64,000 bases of DNA from Streptomyces hygroscopicus (GTDB lineage: Bacteria > Actinomycetota > Actinomycetes > Streptomycetales > Streptomycetaceae). The notes beneath the pieces are model-generated. The model saw only the letters and a program-made list of their open reading frames with translations. It did no database searches and had not been told where the DNA came from. The position numbers were made by a program, and so were the translations under genes. Every line of letters starts with the position of its first letter. Within the stretch, counting starts at the first letter, position 1. The stretch is taken from assembly GCF_026168105.1 (NCBI RefSeq), contig NZ_LBMW01000004.1, forward strand, positions 224,692 to 288,691. Direction: 5' to 3'. Shown piece by piece: positions 55,901 through 64,000 of this stretch.

Positions 55901-58279
55901 GTGGAGCGTGCAGGGGAACGCGCGGGGGAGCGAGGTGACGCCCGGGAGCGGTCCGCGGAGGCTCTGGAACTACTGATTCATGGGGTCGGCGGCACCACGC
56001 CCGAGGCGATGCTCGGCGACCCACGGGTTGTCCGGATCGCCGGCGACGACACGGCCGCCGTGTACCGGCGCGCCGACGACGCCGAGGCGGACCGGCACCC
56101 CGACGACCACCGAGGCCGTCCGGTGCCAGAAGCCTATGTCTGGTGCAACCTCACGTCCGGGAACGCCGCCCGCGCCCTGTGGCTGTTGCTGTTGCCCTTC
56201 ATGGTGGCCAACCTCGCGCACTGGATGCGTCCCGCGACCATCGGCCGGCCGCGTGCGGTCCGCCTCTACGGCCTCATCGTCCGGCTCCTCGGACTCACGC
56301 TCACGGTGCTGCTGGTCGCGGCCGCCTGCGAGGTGGCCCTGGACCTGGGGGCCTGGCAGTGCGCGGGCAAACCCGCGTGCACCGGCCGTCACGGGTGGCT
56401 CGCCTTCCTCTCGCCCGTCGGCTCACATCACGGCTGGTGGAGCGGGCCGGGACGGCGTCTGGCCCTGGCCTCGCTGGTTCCCACCCTGCTCACCGGTCTG
56501 CTCTGGTACCTGTCACAGCGCACCTGGAGCGCCTACGAGTCCCAGCAGCCGATGCCCCGCCAGGACGACCCGGAAGAGGAGCCCGACCGCACCGCGCTCG
56601 GCCGCCCCGGCTTCTGGTACGGGCGCCGACTGGTGGCCCGGCTGCGCGCCGCGCACACCGCCGCGGGCTTCCTCACGGTGGCCGCCGCACTCGACACGTC
56701 CGCGGCCCGCCACGACCGCCGCCACGGCCCCGTCGAACTCGAAGCGATGAGCTGGCTCCTGACGACGGCTCTCCTCGCGGGCGCCGTGATTGTGGTGTGG
56801 GTGGTGTGCCGTCGGGGCCGCACCGAGAACCGGCTCGACCAGGAACTCGACCGCACACTGGTGCGTTCGCTGCCCGCGGGCGCGCTCGCCGTGCTCGCCG
56901 TGACCATGGTGTACGCCGGATGGTCGCGCCCGGGCTGGCGGTCGTCGGGCCGGCTGCCGGGCGACACCGCGTTCGGCGCGCTCGCCCTGGCACAGGGGAC
57001 CCTCGTGATCACGCTCGCCCTCGTGGCCCTCGTCCTCCGCCGCGCCCGTCCCGACACGCGCACCGCGATGCGCGGACTCGCCGGACCCGCCGTGGCGATG
57101 CTGGCGTGTGCGCTCGGCGGTGTCATGTCCGGAGGTGTGGCCCAGCGGGTCGCCGACTGGCTCGACGGTACGGGACACACCCTCGCGGGCCCGCCCGTGC
57201 TGCTCACCTGGCAGGCGTCCACGATCCCGCCGCTGCTGCTCGTCCTGTCCGTCCCCGCCGCCGTGCTGGCCCGGCGCACCTGGGTCCTGCGACGGTCCGG
57301 GACGCGCTGCGTCGACCTCGACTACCCGGGCGAACCGAAGGACGCGGCGCGCAGCCTGCGCATCGCCGGCACGCGCGCGATGGCCGCCCTGACCGACCGG
57401 GCCCCGCTCGTCGTCGGTATCATCTCCGCCGCGACCCTGCTTCTGGGCGCGGCGGCCCTGGCGGGGGCCTTCGCCACCGGCGACACGCCCAAGGGAGCTG
57501 CACGGGGTACGCCGACTCTCGTCCGGGCCGCCACCGACATCGCACAGACGCTCGGTTCCTGGCTCATCGGCGTCGGCTTCCTCCTCTTCGTCACCTGGGG
57601 GCGCCGCGCCTACAAGGACGCCGCCGCGCGCCGCACCATCGGCATCCTGTGGGACGTCGGCACATTCTGGCCACGTGCCGCCCACCCCTTCGCCCCGCCC
57701 TGCTACGCCGAGCGGGCGGTGCCCGACCTGACCTGGCGCATGGCCACCTGGACGCGCACCACCGGCGGACGGCTCGTCCTGTCCGGGCACTCCCAGGGCA
57801 GCGTGCTGGCGGCGGCCGCGGCCTGGCAGCTGAAGCCGTCCGTGCGCAGGCGGGTGGCCCTCCTCACCTACGGTTCACCCCTGGAGCGGCTCTACGGCCG
57901 CTGGTTCCCGGCGTACTTCGGCCCCGCCGCGCTCAGCTCCCTGCACCGCGAGATCGACTGCTGGCGCAATCTGTACCGCCTCACCGACCCGATCGGCGGT
58001 CCGATACGGCTGCCCGGCGACTGCGGCCCGCAAATCGATCGCGAACCTCTCAAGGACCCGCTCGTGTACGGCCGCACGGACCGGCACCCACTGCCCGCCG
58101 CGATCCTCGGCCACGGCCACTACCAGGCGGACCCGGCGTTCGCCGAGGAGCGCGCGCTGCTGCTGGCACGACTGTGGCGGCGGCTTCCCGGACCTCGGCC
58201 CGGGAACGCCCCGTCGGAGGCGGGCGCGCAGCCCGGGGACGGCATGGGTCAGGGAAGCTCCGGCAGGTCCTCCGGATAG
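55901..58279 (+). CDS. Membrane-embedded alpha/beta-hydrolase-like protein
   Basis: 792 residues from GTG 55901 with RBS GGAGGTGGGGG. An early LLIHGVGGTTPEAMLGDP resembles an oxyanion-hole HGVGG, and the late GRLVLSGHSQGSVLAAAAAWQL the nucleophile elbow (GHSQG). Between them lie at least eight hydrophobic segments (about residues 90-540). It could be a membrane esterase/lipase; conserved in Streptomyces but uncharacterised. The end overlaps the convergent beta-helix gene by 31 bases. Confidence 0.75.
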   Translation: MERAGERAGERGDARERSAEALELLIHGVGGTTPEAMLGDPRVVRIAGDDTAAVYRRADDAEADRHPDDHRGRPVPEAYVWCNLTSGNAARALWLLLLPFMVANLAHWMRPATIGRPRAVRLYGLIVRLLGLTLTVLLVAAACEVALDLGAWQCAGKPACTGRHGWLAFLSPVGSHHGWWSGPGRRLALASLVPTLLTGLLWYLSQRTWSAYESQQPMPRQDDPEEEPDRTALGRPGFWYGRRLVARLRAAHTAAGFLTVAAALDTSAARHDRRHGPVELEAMSWLLTTALLAGAVIVVWVVCRRGRTENRLDQELDRTLVRSLPAGALAVLAVTMVYAGWSRPGWRSSGRLPGDTAFGALALAQGTLVITLALVALVLRRARPDTRTAMRGLAGPAVAMLACALGGVMSGGVAQRVADWLDGTGHTLAGPPVLLTWQASTIPPLLLVLSVPAAVLARRTWVLRRSGTRCVDLDYPGEPKDAARSLRIAGTRAMAALTDRAPLVVGIISAATLLLGAAALAGAFATGDTPKGAARGTPTLVRAATDIAQTLGSWLIGVGFLLFVTWGRRAYKDAAARRTIGILWDVGTFWPRAAHPFAPPCYAERAVPDLTWRMATWTRTTGGRLVLSGHSQGSVLAAAAAWQLKPSVRRRVALLTYGSPLERLYGRWFPAYFGPAALSSLHREIDCWRNLYRLTDPIGGPIRLPGDCGPQIDREPLKDPLVYGRTDRHPLPAAILGHGHYQADPAFAEERALLLARLWRRLPGPRPGNAPSEAGAQPGDGMGQGSSGRSSG

Positions 58280-60687
58280 AGAAGGGTCAGGTCGTCCGTG
58301 TTCGGTTCCGCCAGCTGGGCGACCCGGCCCGCGTGCCGCTCCACCATGGACTCGAAAGTCTGGCGTGCGGTGCGGCCGTTGCCGAAGGCCGGCCCCTTCG
58401 GGATCGCGGTGAAGTACTTCAGCAGCGCCTCGGCCGTGCCGGGGCCCAGCCGGTACTCGTGCTCCTCGGCCTGCTGCTCCACGATCCGCAGCAGTTCCTC
58501 GGAGCCGTAGTCGCCAAAGGTGATCGTTCGTGAGAAACGGGACGCAACACCGGGGTTGACCGACAGGAACCGCTCCATCTCGGCCGTGTACCCCGCGACG
58601 ATCACCACGACCGCCTCGCGGTGATCCTCCATCAGCTTCACCAGCGTGTCGATCGCCTCACGCCCGAAGTCCCGCCCGGAGTCCTCCGGCGACAGCGCGT
58701 ACGCCTCATCGATGAACAGCACTCCGCCGCGCGCCCGGTCGAAGGCCTCCTGGGTGCGAATGGCGGTGGAGCCGATGTGCTCCCCGACCAGGTCCACCCG
58801 CGAGACCTCCACGAGATGGCCCTTCTCCAGGACACCGAGCGAGGCCAGAATCTCGCCGTACAGACGGGCGACCGTCGTCTTGCCGGTGCCGGGTGAGCCC
58901 GTGAACACCAGATGCCGCCGTACGGAGGCGGCCTTGAGGCCCGCCTGCTGCCGGCGGCGGCCCACCTCGATCATGTCCGTGAGGGCGCGCACCTCGCGCT
59001 TGACGCTCTCCAGGCCCACCAGCGCGTCGAGTTCCCCGAGCACGGCATGCGATGTGCGCGAGGGCTTCTGCGGCTCGGGGACAGCCGTGACGAGGGGCTC
59101 ATGCTCGGTCGTGCGCTGACTGGGGATGCCCAGCAGACCTGGGGACTGACTCGTCGTCTGGACGGAGGTCTCCTGGGCCATCACTGACCGCACTCCCGCA
59201 CTCTCGTCGCTCGTGCAGTCCTCGACTACCGCACCGCCACCGCCCGCCCCGCCGGGGCCGCCGTCCGCGAACTCGTATCCTCCCCGCGCGCACCGCTCCG
59301 TACGGCACTTCCTCAGGGTGGCACGGCAGCCGTCGATCACATGGAAGCCGTAACCGTCGCTGCCAGTCACCCGGCAGTTCACAAAGCTGCCCCGGCCGCC
59401 CGCCGAGACATAGAAGCCCGCCTCCGCCGGCGACGTCACCGTGCAGCGCTCGACGGTGGGGTCCGCGCCCTTGGTGACGATCACGCCCGTCTGCGTTCCG
59501 TCGAAGGTGCAGCCGGACAGCGTGCCGCCGCTGCCGTGGTCGCGGAACCAGGCGCCCGTCGCAGCGTCCCGGATCCGGCAGTCGTCCAGCTGTGCGGTCG
59601 CGCCGTCGCTCACCGACACCGCCGTGTTGCGCACCTGGGTGAGGTCGCTGTCCACGACGTCGGCGCGCGAACCGCGGTCGAGGACGAAGAGGGCGTCCGG
59701 CACGTCGTGGACCCGGCACGAGTCGAGCACGACGGTCGCGCCGTCGCTGACCCACACCGCCGGATAGTCGCCGGTACTGTCGAAGATCTCGCACTGGTTG
59801 GCGTCCACGCGGGTGCCCGGGTCCCACACCGAGAGGCCGTTGCGCCCGAACTGCCGCACCGTCGTGCGGGTCAGTGTGAGCACGGACCGGGAACGCAGAT
59901 CGACCGCGTTCTCCGGGATGTCGTGAATGCGGCAGTCGGCGAGCGTCAGCACCGCGTCCGTGTCCAGAGTGACGCCGTCCGCGGTCGTGCGGTGAACATC
60001 GCAGTCCGTCAGATGCGCCGTGGCCCCGCCGCTGACCTGCACACCGGACCCCCGGACCTCGTACACCTCGCAACCGACCGCCTCCAGCGAGGAGTTCTCC
60101 CCGGTCGCCGACAGGCCCGCGCCCGAGGCGTGGTGCACCCGGCAGCGCTCCAGCCGCGGGTGCGCGCCACCGCGGACCGCGACACCCGACTGGGCGGCCG
60201 CCATGACCTCGCACTCCTCGAACACCCCACCGCCGCCGTCCACGACGGCGATGCCGACACCTGCCGGGTTGTCGACCGTGCAGCGCCGAACCGTGGGGCG
60301 GGCGCCGCCACGGACCTCGATACCGGCCGCGGACCGCGTCATGATCCGCACGTCCACCAGCTCCGGCGCGCCCTCCTCGACGAGCAGGGCGGCCGCGGCC
60401 GAGTCCTGGCCCTCGATGTGCAGATCCTGGACGACGGCGGAGGCCCGCACGGTCAGGGGGACGCCGTCCACAGGCGCGATGCGCACCGAGCCGGGGGAGC
60501 CCTCGGGTCCGCGCAGCGTCACGGCTCGCTGGACGACGAGGTTCTCCCGGTAGGTGCCGGGAGCGACGGTGAGGACGTCCCCGTCGGTCGCGGCTTCCAG
60601 GGCGGCGGCGAGCGACGCGTACTCACCCGTGCGGCGCCGCCACCGCGATGTACCGGTGTGCGTCACCTGGACCGTGCCCTGTGCCAT
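58249..60687 (-). CDS. Beta-helix repeat protein fused to CbxX/CfxQ-type AAA+ ATPase
   Basis: 812 residues from ATG 60687. Residues about 20-520 are a right-handed parallel beta-helix, with about twenty turns such as GVAVRGGAHPRLERCRVH and GVTLDTDAVLTLADCRIH. Residues about 560-810 hold the AAA+ domain: LVFTGSPGTGKTTVA with Lys603, GVLFIDEAYALSPEDSG, and VIVAGYTAEMERFL, then SRFSRTI. The AAA part is of the CbxX/EccA type, which remodels protein complexes. The helix probably binds a target or polysaccharide. Streptomyces conserved; function unknown. Confidence 0.9.
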   Translation of the reverse strand: MAQGTVQVTHTGTSRWRRRTGEYASLAAALEAATDGDVLTVAPGTYRENLVVQRAVTLRGPEGSPGSVRIAPVDGVPLTVRASAVVQDLHIEGQDSAAAALLVEEGAPELVDVRIMTRSAAGIEVRGGARPTVRRCTVDNPAGVGIAVVDGGGGVFEECEVMAAAQSGVAVRGGAHPRLERCRVHHASGAGLSATGENSSLEAVGCEVYEVRGSGVQVSGGATAHLTDCDVHRTTADGVTLDTDAVLTLADCRIHDIPENAVDLRSRSVLTLTRTTVRQFGRNGLSVWDPGTRVDANQCEIFDSTGDYPAVWVSDGATVVLDSCRVHDVPDALFVLDRGSRADVVDSDLTQVRNTAVSVSDGATAQLDDCRIRDAATGAWFRDHGSGGTLSGCTFDGTQTGVIVTKGADPTVERCTVTSPAEAGFYVSAGGRGSFVNCRVTGSDGYGFHVIDGCRATLRKCRTERCARGGYEFADGGPGGAGGGGAVVEDCTSDESAGVRSVMAQETSVQTTSQSPGLLGIPSQRTTEHEPLVTAVPEPQKPSRTSHAVLGELDALVGLESVKREVRALTDMIEVGRRRQQAGLKAASVRRHLVFTGSPGTGKTTVARLYGEILASLGVLEKGHLVEVSRVDLVGEHIGSTAIRTQEAFDRARGGVLFIDEAYALSPEDSGRDFGREAIDTLVKLMEDHREAVVVIVAGYTAEMERFLSVNPGVASRFSRTITFGDYGSEELLRIVEQQAEEHEYRLGPGTAEALLKYFTAIPKGPAFGNGRTARQTFESMVERHAGRVAQLAEPNTDDLTLLYPEDLPELP

Positions 60688-60811
60688 GGCGCTGCTGTGC
60701 CCCCACCTCGTTTGTACGCGGGTTCTCGCGAAGATGCCGGACAGCCGAACAGCCCGGCCGGTCCACCGTAGCGTGCGCGGACACGGCTGGTTGACCGGAG
60801 CCCGAAGGCCG

Positions 60812-61426
60812 TCAACTGCCGGTGCCCGTCCGGCCCCAGTCCGGGCCCGCCTTGTCCCATGCCTGGTCCCAGCGCGCGTACCGGCGGAGCACCAAGCGCC
60901 ATACAATCAGCCGGCGGCCGCCTTCGATGAGTCCTGCCGTCATCGCGGCCGCGCCGAAGCCGGCCAGCACGGCGTGGGTCGTCGCGGCGGCACCGTCCAG
61001 CGGACGATCCACTATTCGGCCCTGGTCGTCGGTCCAGAGGGCGAAGCGTTCTCCCCGATGCGGGGACTTGAGATCGGCCAGCACCGTGCCGTGGCGTGCG
61101 GTGCCGTCCGGGGCGGTCCAGTCGGCGAGCACACGACTGGTCGCTTCCCGAGTCCTCGAGGACTCCGGATCCAGGTCCACGGGGCTGGGGTTGAGCTTCT
61201 TGACGACGGTGGCCGCCACCAGATGGCGGGTGCGCTGCTGGTCCCGCGCGGATTTCTGCAGGGAGCTCTGGGCGAACGATCCGAGCACGGACCCGACGAC
61301 GGGTGTGCCGACCAGGATCAGCAGGAGAGCGACCAGCGCCACCCAGGCTTCGACCAGATCGGTCGTACGACGCAGCGGATTGTGCCGCCAGCGCCAGAGA
61401 CCGCCGATAGCTCGCACCACCCGCAC
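60812..61426 (-). CDS. Rv1733c-like membrane protein
   Basis: 204 residues from GTG 61426. GLWRWRHNPLRRTTDLVEAWVALVALLLILVGTPVVG and a second membrane helix TTHAVLAGFGAAAMTAGLIEG near the end with a soluble extracytoplasmic loop between them. This two-helix layout and the RRxTDxxEAW start are typical of the Rv1733c family (DosR-related antigen in Mycobacterium). Function unknown. Confidence 0.85.
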   Translation of the reverse strand: MRVVRAIGGLWRWRHNPLRRTTDLVEAWVALVALLLILVGTPVVGSVLGSFAQSSLQKSARDQQRTRHLVAATVVKKLNPSPVDLDPESSRTREATSRVLADWTAPDGTARHGTVLADLKSPHRGERFALWTDDQGRIVDRPLDGAAATTHAVLAGFGAAAMTAGLIEGGRRLIVWRLVLRRYARWDQAWDKAGPDWGRTGTGS

Positions 61427-61734
61427 CCCCTTCCGCCCCCACGACGACCCCAGTGCCCGGCCGTTCACCTCCGAGGTCGGGGAAGAGAGAGCGAAGCCAT
61501 CCCTCTCCCGCCCCACCGGCCTCTCATGAACTTCTCTCGGTGGCTCAACGACTGCGCCGGTCGCCGGGGTTCCCCGCACGGCCGTCGAATCGAGGACCTT
61601 TCCCATCTCGATCCGGATTTTCTCATTCCGGTAAACGGGGAGGGAAGAGGCGGGAAGACGGGAGGGAGGAAATCCGCAAGGTGCCGACGTGAACGGGGTC
61701 CCGGGCGGGGCCGGGGTGGGCTGTCGGACCGGCC
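61427..61734. other. Intergenic region, no gene visible
   Basis: About 308 bases with a purine-rich stretch (61639-61680) and short stems, no credible ORF. It should hold the promoter of the Rv1733c-like gene and the end of the MOSC transcript. Confidence 0.5.
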
Positions 61735-62562
61735 CTATTCGAGGATCGTCACCGGGTCGCCGACGCGGATCGTGCCGGTCGTCTCCGGCACGAGGTTCTG
61801 CCCGAAGATCAGCTTGCCGCCGACGCGCCGATGGCGGCCGAGGGTGCGCAGCGGCTCCTTGCCGCGCTCGGCGGTGGACTGGTCCGTGGTGGTCACGACG
61901 CAGCGTCCGCACATCTTGGCGACCCGGAGGACGACGGCGCCGATGGCGATCCGCTTCCAGTCGTCCTCGGCCCAGGCCGTGGTGCCGGCCACCACGACGT
62001 TCGGCCGGAAGCGGTTCATGGGCAGCGGGCCCTCGTCGGGGTGATCCCCCCGGGCGATCAGGGAGTTGAGAGCCTGCAGAGAGGCGAGCGTGGTGAGCAG
62101 CAGCGGGTAACCGTCGGCCAGGCTGACGGTCTCGCCCGGGCGGCCGTACGGCGGGTCGTCGATGGGGCGGCGGGTGGCGGGATCGTCGAGGTGGACGAGG
62201 GTCACGGATTCCCCGAGATATGTGCTGAACCAGGTGCTCGCCTCGGGGTCGGCGGGCACCGTCTCGATCTTCTCTCCCGCCCACTTCGCGGTCGTCGTGC
62301 CGGGTCCTTCGGGAACGGCGACGGTCAGCGGCTCAAGGCCGGAGGCGGCCACACGGATACTGCCGCGGGTCACAAACTCGGCGGCGGCCAATGCCAGGCG
62401 TGGGTGCTCGCGTTGGGTGACGACCCTGCCCGTCTCGTCGATCAGTGCCCAGCGCCGGTCCCCGGCCAGCCCCCATGGCTCCACCACGGCCGTGTGGGGT
62501 GCCTGGCCCCGCAGTGCCTTGACCGGGTGGACGTGAATCGAGTGCAGCGCTGGTGTCGGCAT
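61735..62562 (-). CDS. MOSC domain protein with N-terminal beta barrel
   Basis: 275 residues from ATG 62562. N-terminal MOSC_N barrel (LHSIHVHPVKALRGQAPHTAVVEPWGLAGDRRWALIDETG), then MOSC core with MNRFRPNVVV, the Cys motif AKMCGRCVVTTTD and LRTLGRHRR. Proteins of this type (YcbX/mARC-like) bind molybdenum cofactor and reduce N-hydroxylated substrates. The Cys ligand is present. Confidence 0.9.
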   Translation of the reverse strand: MPTPALHSIHVHPVKALRGQAPHTAVVEPWGLAGDRRWALIDETGRVVTQREHPRLALAAAEFVTRGSIRVAASGLEPLTVAVPEGPGTTTAKWAGEKIETVPADPEASTWFSTYLGESVTLVHLDDPATRRPIDDPPYGRPGETVSLADGYPLLLTTLASLQALNSLIARGDHPDEGPLPMNRFRPNVVVAGTTAWAEDDWKRIAIGAVVLRVAKMCGRCVVTTTDQSTAERGKEPLRTLGRHRRVGGKLIFGQNLVPETTGTIRVGDPVTILE

Positions 62563-62610
62563 GAGGCCATCGTGCCATCGGGCAGGGACAGCCTCACGCC
62601 GGGAGGCGGA

Positions 62611-63054
62611 TCAGTACCCGCGGTACTGCTGCCCGTTGTTGTAAGGGTCCTGGTACTGCGTCTGGACCGGACGGGGCGCCGCGGGGCGCATCGCCTCGTA
62701 GCCCGTGCCCGGGGCCATCGGGCGCGGCTGCTGCATCTGCTGGGGTCCCGGATAGCCGCGCGGGCCCGCCTGCTGCGGGATGTACGCGGTCGGGGCCTGC
62801 TGCAACGGCGCGGGGTGCGGAGTGTGCGGATAGCCGTAGGCCGGGGCGTGCTGGGACGGTCCGGAGGGCAGCGCGGGAAGCGCCGACGGCAGTGCGGGCA
62901 GATGGCTGCCCGGCGTCTCGTACGCGGAGGGGACCCGGATCGGGGCGATCTGCGGGGTGCCACGCTCGGCGACGAGCGAGTCGTAGATCGGAGTGTCCGG
63001 GAAGGGCGACGCGGAGTAGTAACCGCCGCCATAGGTGGAGCGGGGGGAGGTCAT
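62611..63054 (-). CDS. DUF6643-like protein
   Basis: 147 residues from ATG 63054 with RBS GGGGGGAGG. MTSPRSTYGGGYYSASPFPD and SLVAERGTPQIAPIRVPSAYET are the conserved N-terminal part of DUF6643 proteins of Streptomyces; the rest is a Pro/Gln/Gly-rich disordered tail. Function unknown. Confidence 0.75.
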   Translation of the reverse strand: MTSPRSTYGGGYYSASPFPDTPIYDSLVAERGTPQIAPIRVPSAYETPGSHLPALPSALPALPSGPSQHAPAYGYPHTPHPAPLQQAPTAYIPQQAGPRGYPGPQQMQQPRPMAPGTGYEAMRPAAPRPVQTQYQDPYNNGQQYRGY

Positions 63055-63346
63055 GGCACATAAGTTAAGCCCACGATGTGCTGGTTGGGGAGACCGATAA
63101 GAGGGTTGTTTTCCGTGTCCGGGGTGACGCGGGATCCCCAATGCGAGCGAACTTGGCAAAAAGGGGCAGCGGACGAGGTTTGGATCCTGTAAAGGCCAAG
63201 CTCCTGGGGGGTTACCGGGGGTTGAGCGGAAGTCTTCCGGCGCGTGTCATGGGAGTTCAGGGCCGCGGAGAATAGGTTGGCGAGAACGGAAGCAGCGGAC
63301 TGCCCGGACCACGGTCCTGGCGCGGCGACACGTGATGGGGGCGGAC

Positions 63347-64000
63347 ATGTCAATGTCGAAGGGATCGAATCTTCAGGTGCCCACCACGGCACTGCGCGTC
63401 GAATTGGGCTGGCGTTCCGGGCCGGGTGTGCCCGACGCGGACGCCTCGGCGCTGCTGCTGGTCTCCGGGAAGGTCCGCACCGACGGCGACTTCGTCTTCT
63501 ACAACCAGCCCGCGCACGCCTCCGGCGCGGTGCGTCACGAGGGCAAGCGGGACGTGGGCGGTCAGGTGACCGACTCGCTCCTCGTCGACCTCGCCCGTGT
63601 GGAGCCCGCGGTCGAGACCGTGGTGCTCGCCGCCTCCGCCGACGGCGGAACGTTCGGCCAGGTGCCGGGCCTGTCCATCCGAGTGCTCGACGCGCAGGGC
63701 ACCGAGGTCGCCCGGTTCGACCCGGCCGCGACCGTTGAGACCGCGTTCGTGCTCGGGGAGTTCTACCGTCGCCAGGGCGCCTGGAAGTTCCGTGCCGTGG
63801 GCCAGGGCTGGAGCAGCGGCCTCGAGGGACTGGCCATGGACTACGGGATCACGGTGGACGAGCCACAGCACGCGGCGCCCACGCCCCCGCCCGTCACCCG
63901 CGTCGACTGGCCGAAGGCGCCGACGAGCCCGCCGGTCACCATGCGCGGGCCGGCCACGGGGCCCCACGCCGCGCCGCAGCCGCCGCCGGTCACCATGCCC
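63347..64000 (+). CDS. TerD-family stress protein (partial)
   Basis: Starts at ATG 63347 (a further in-frame ATG is 63335). [38 protein letters not shown], then [17 protein letters not shown] and [19 protein letters not shown], are the TerD/CABP1 calcium-binding fold with Asp-rich loops. A second Pro-rich part (PPPVT repeats) has begun when the window ends. TerD proteins take part in tellurite and stress responses and are many in Streptomyces. Confidence 0.9.
   Translation, partial: MSMSKGSNLQVPTTALRVELGWRSGPGVPDADASALLLVSGKVRTDGDFVFYNQPAHASGAVRHEGKRDVGGQVTDSLLVDLARVEPAVETVVLAASADGGTFGQVPGLSIRVLDAQGTEVARFDPAATVETAFVLGEFYRRQGAWKFRAVGQGWSSGLEGLAMDYGITVDEPQHAAPTPPPVTRVDWPKAPTSPPVTMRGPATGPHAAPQPPPVTMP

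Overview
The window is high-GC actinobacterial DNA, most likely Streptomyces. Support: GTG starts are common, TTA codons are very rare, and the right flank holds typical Streptomyces chromosomal genes (Cds1-type cysteine desulfhydrase, Rv1733c-like membrane protein, DUF6643-like protein, TerD, MOSC protein). Two parts are visible: an integrated mobile element from the left edge (which it runs past) to about 51.1 kb, and chromosome from about 51.15 kb to the right edge.

The mobile element combines two gene sets. From 1 to about 9 kb it looks like an actinomycete integrative and conjugative element (AICE): the tail of a KorSA/TraR-like GntR-UTRA repressor, an excisionase-like HTH protein, many very small genes, a DUF2637/SpdB2-like spread protein (3329-4501), an FtsK/TraB-type DNA translocase (4510-6630) and a cluster of CCCTG(A/T)C heptamers just behind it that could be its recognition locus. 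From 9 to 17.5 kb follows a long rightward run of small accessory genes, including a PP2C-like phosphatase, a lipoprotein, a DUF6221 protein and a secreted GH16-type glycoside hydrolase. From 17.5 to 43.9 kb lies a complete siphovirus late region in the usual order: HNH endonuclease, a probable cos region, small and large terminase, portal, HK97-type protease and capsid, head-tail connectors, tail tube, tail chaperones with a -1 frameshift, tape measure, minor tail proteins, a lysis/depolymerase cluster (cysteine-peptidase-like protein, PLD-like protein, GH25-amidase endolysin, holins) and a collagen-like membrane protein. A tyrosine recombinase (44784-45815) follows, then a control and accessory region (45.9-50.6 kb) with DUF6233, ribbon-helix-helix, GntR and XRE regulators, paired operators, a lipoprotein HNH nuclease and several zinc-ribbon miniproteins.

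The simplest reading is one element able in principle to move both as a phage (cos packaging) and by TraB-style conjugation. Its regulators, operators and integrase fit a temperate life style. Two element genes carry the rare TTA codon, so their expression may depend on the developmental tRNA BldA. The right border lies within about 50.6-51.15 kb, a relatively AT-richer stretch with a 15-bp perfect inverted repeat. It abuts a headless FtsX-type ABC permease fragment, so the element may sit inside that gene.

The chromosomal flank encodes an RsbW-like kinase, a small unknown protein, a PLP enzyme, an SRPBCC protein, a DeoR-family regulator, a membrane-embedded alpha/beta-hydrolase-like protein, a beta-helix/AAA+ fusion, an Rv1733c-like protein, a MOSC protein, a DUF6643-like protein and the start of a TerD protein. 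Predictions rest on reading the sequence and on family knowledge; no database search was run.
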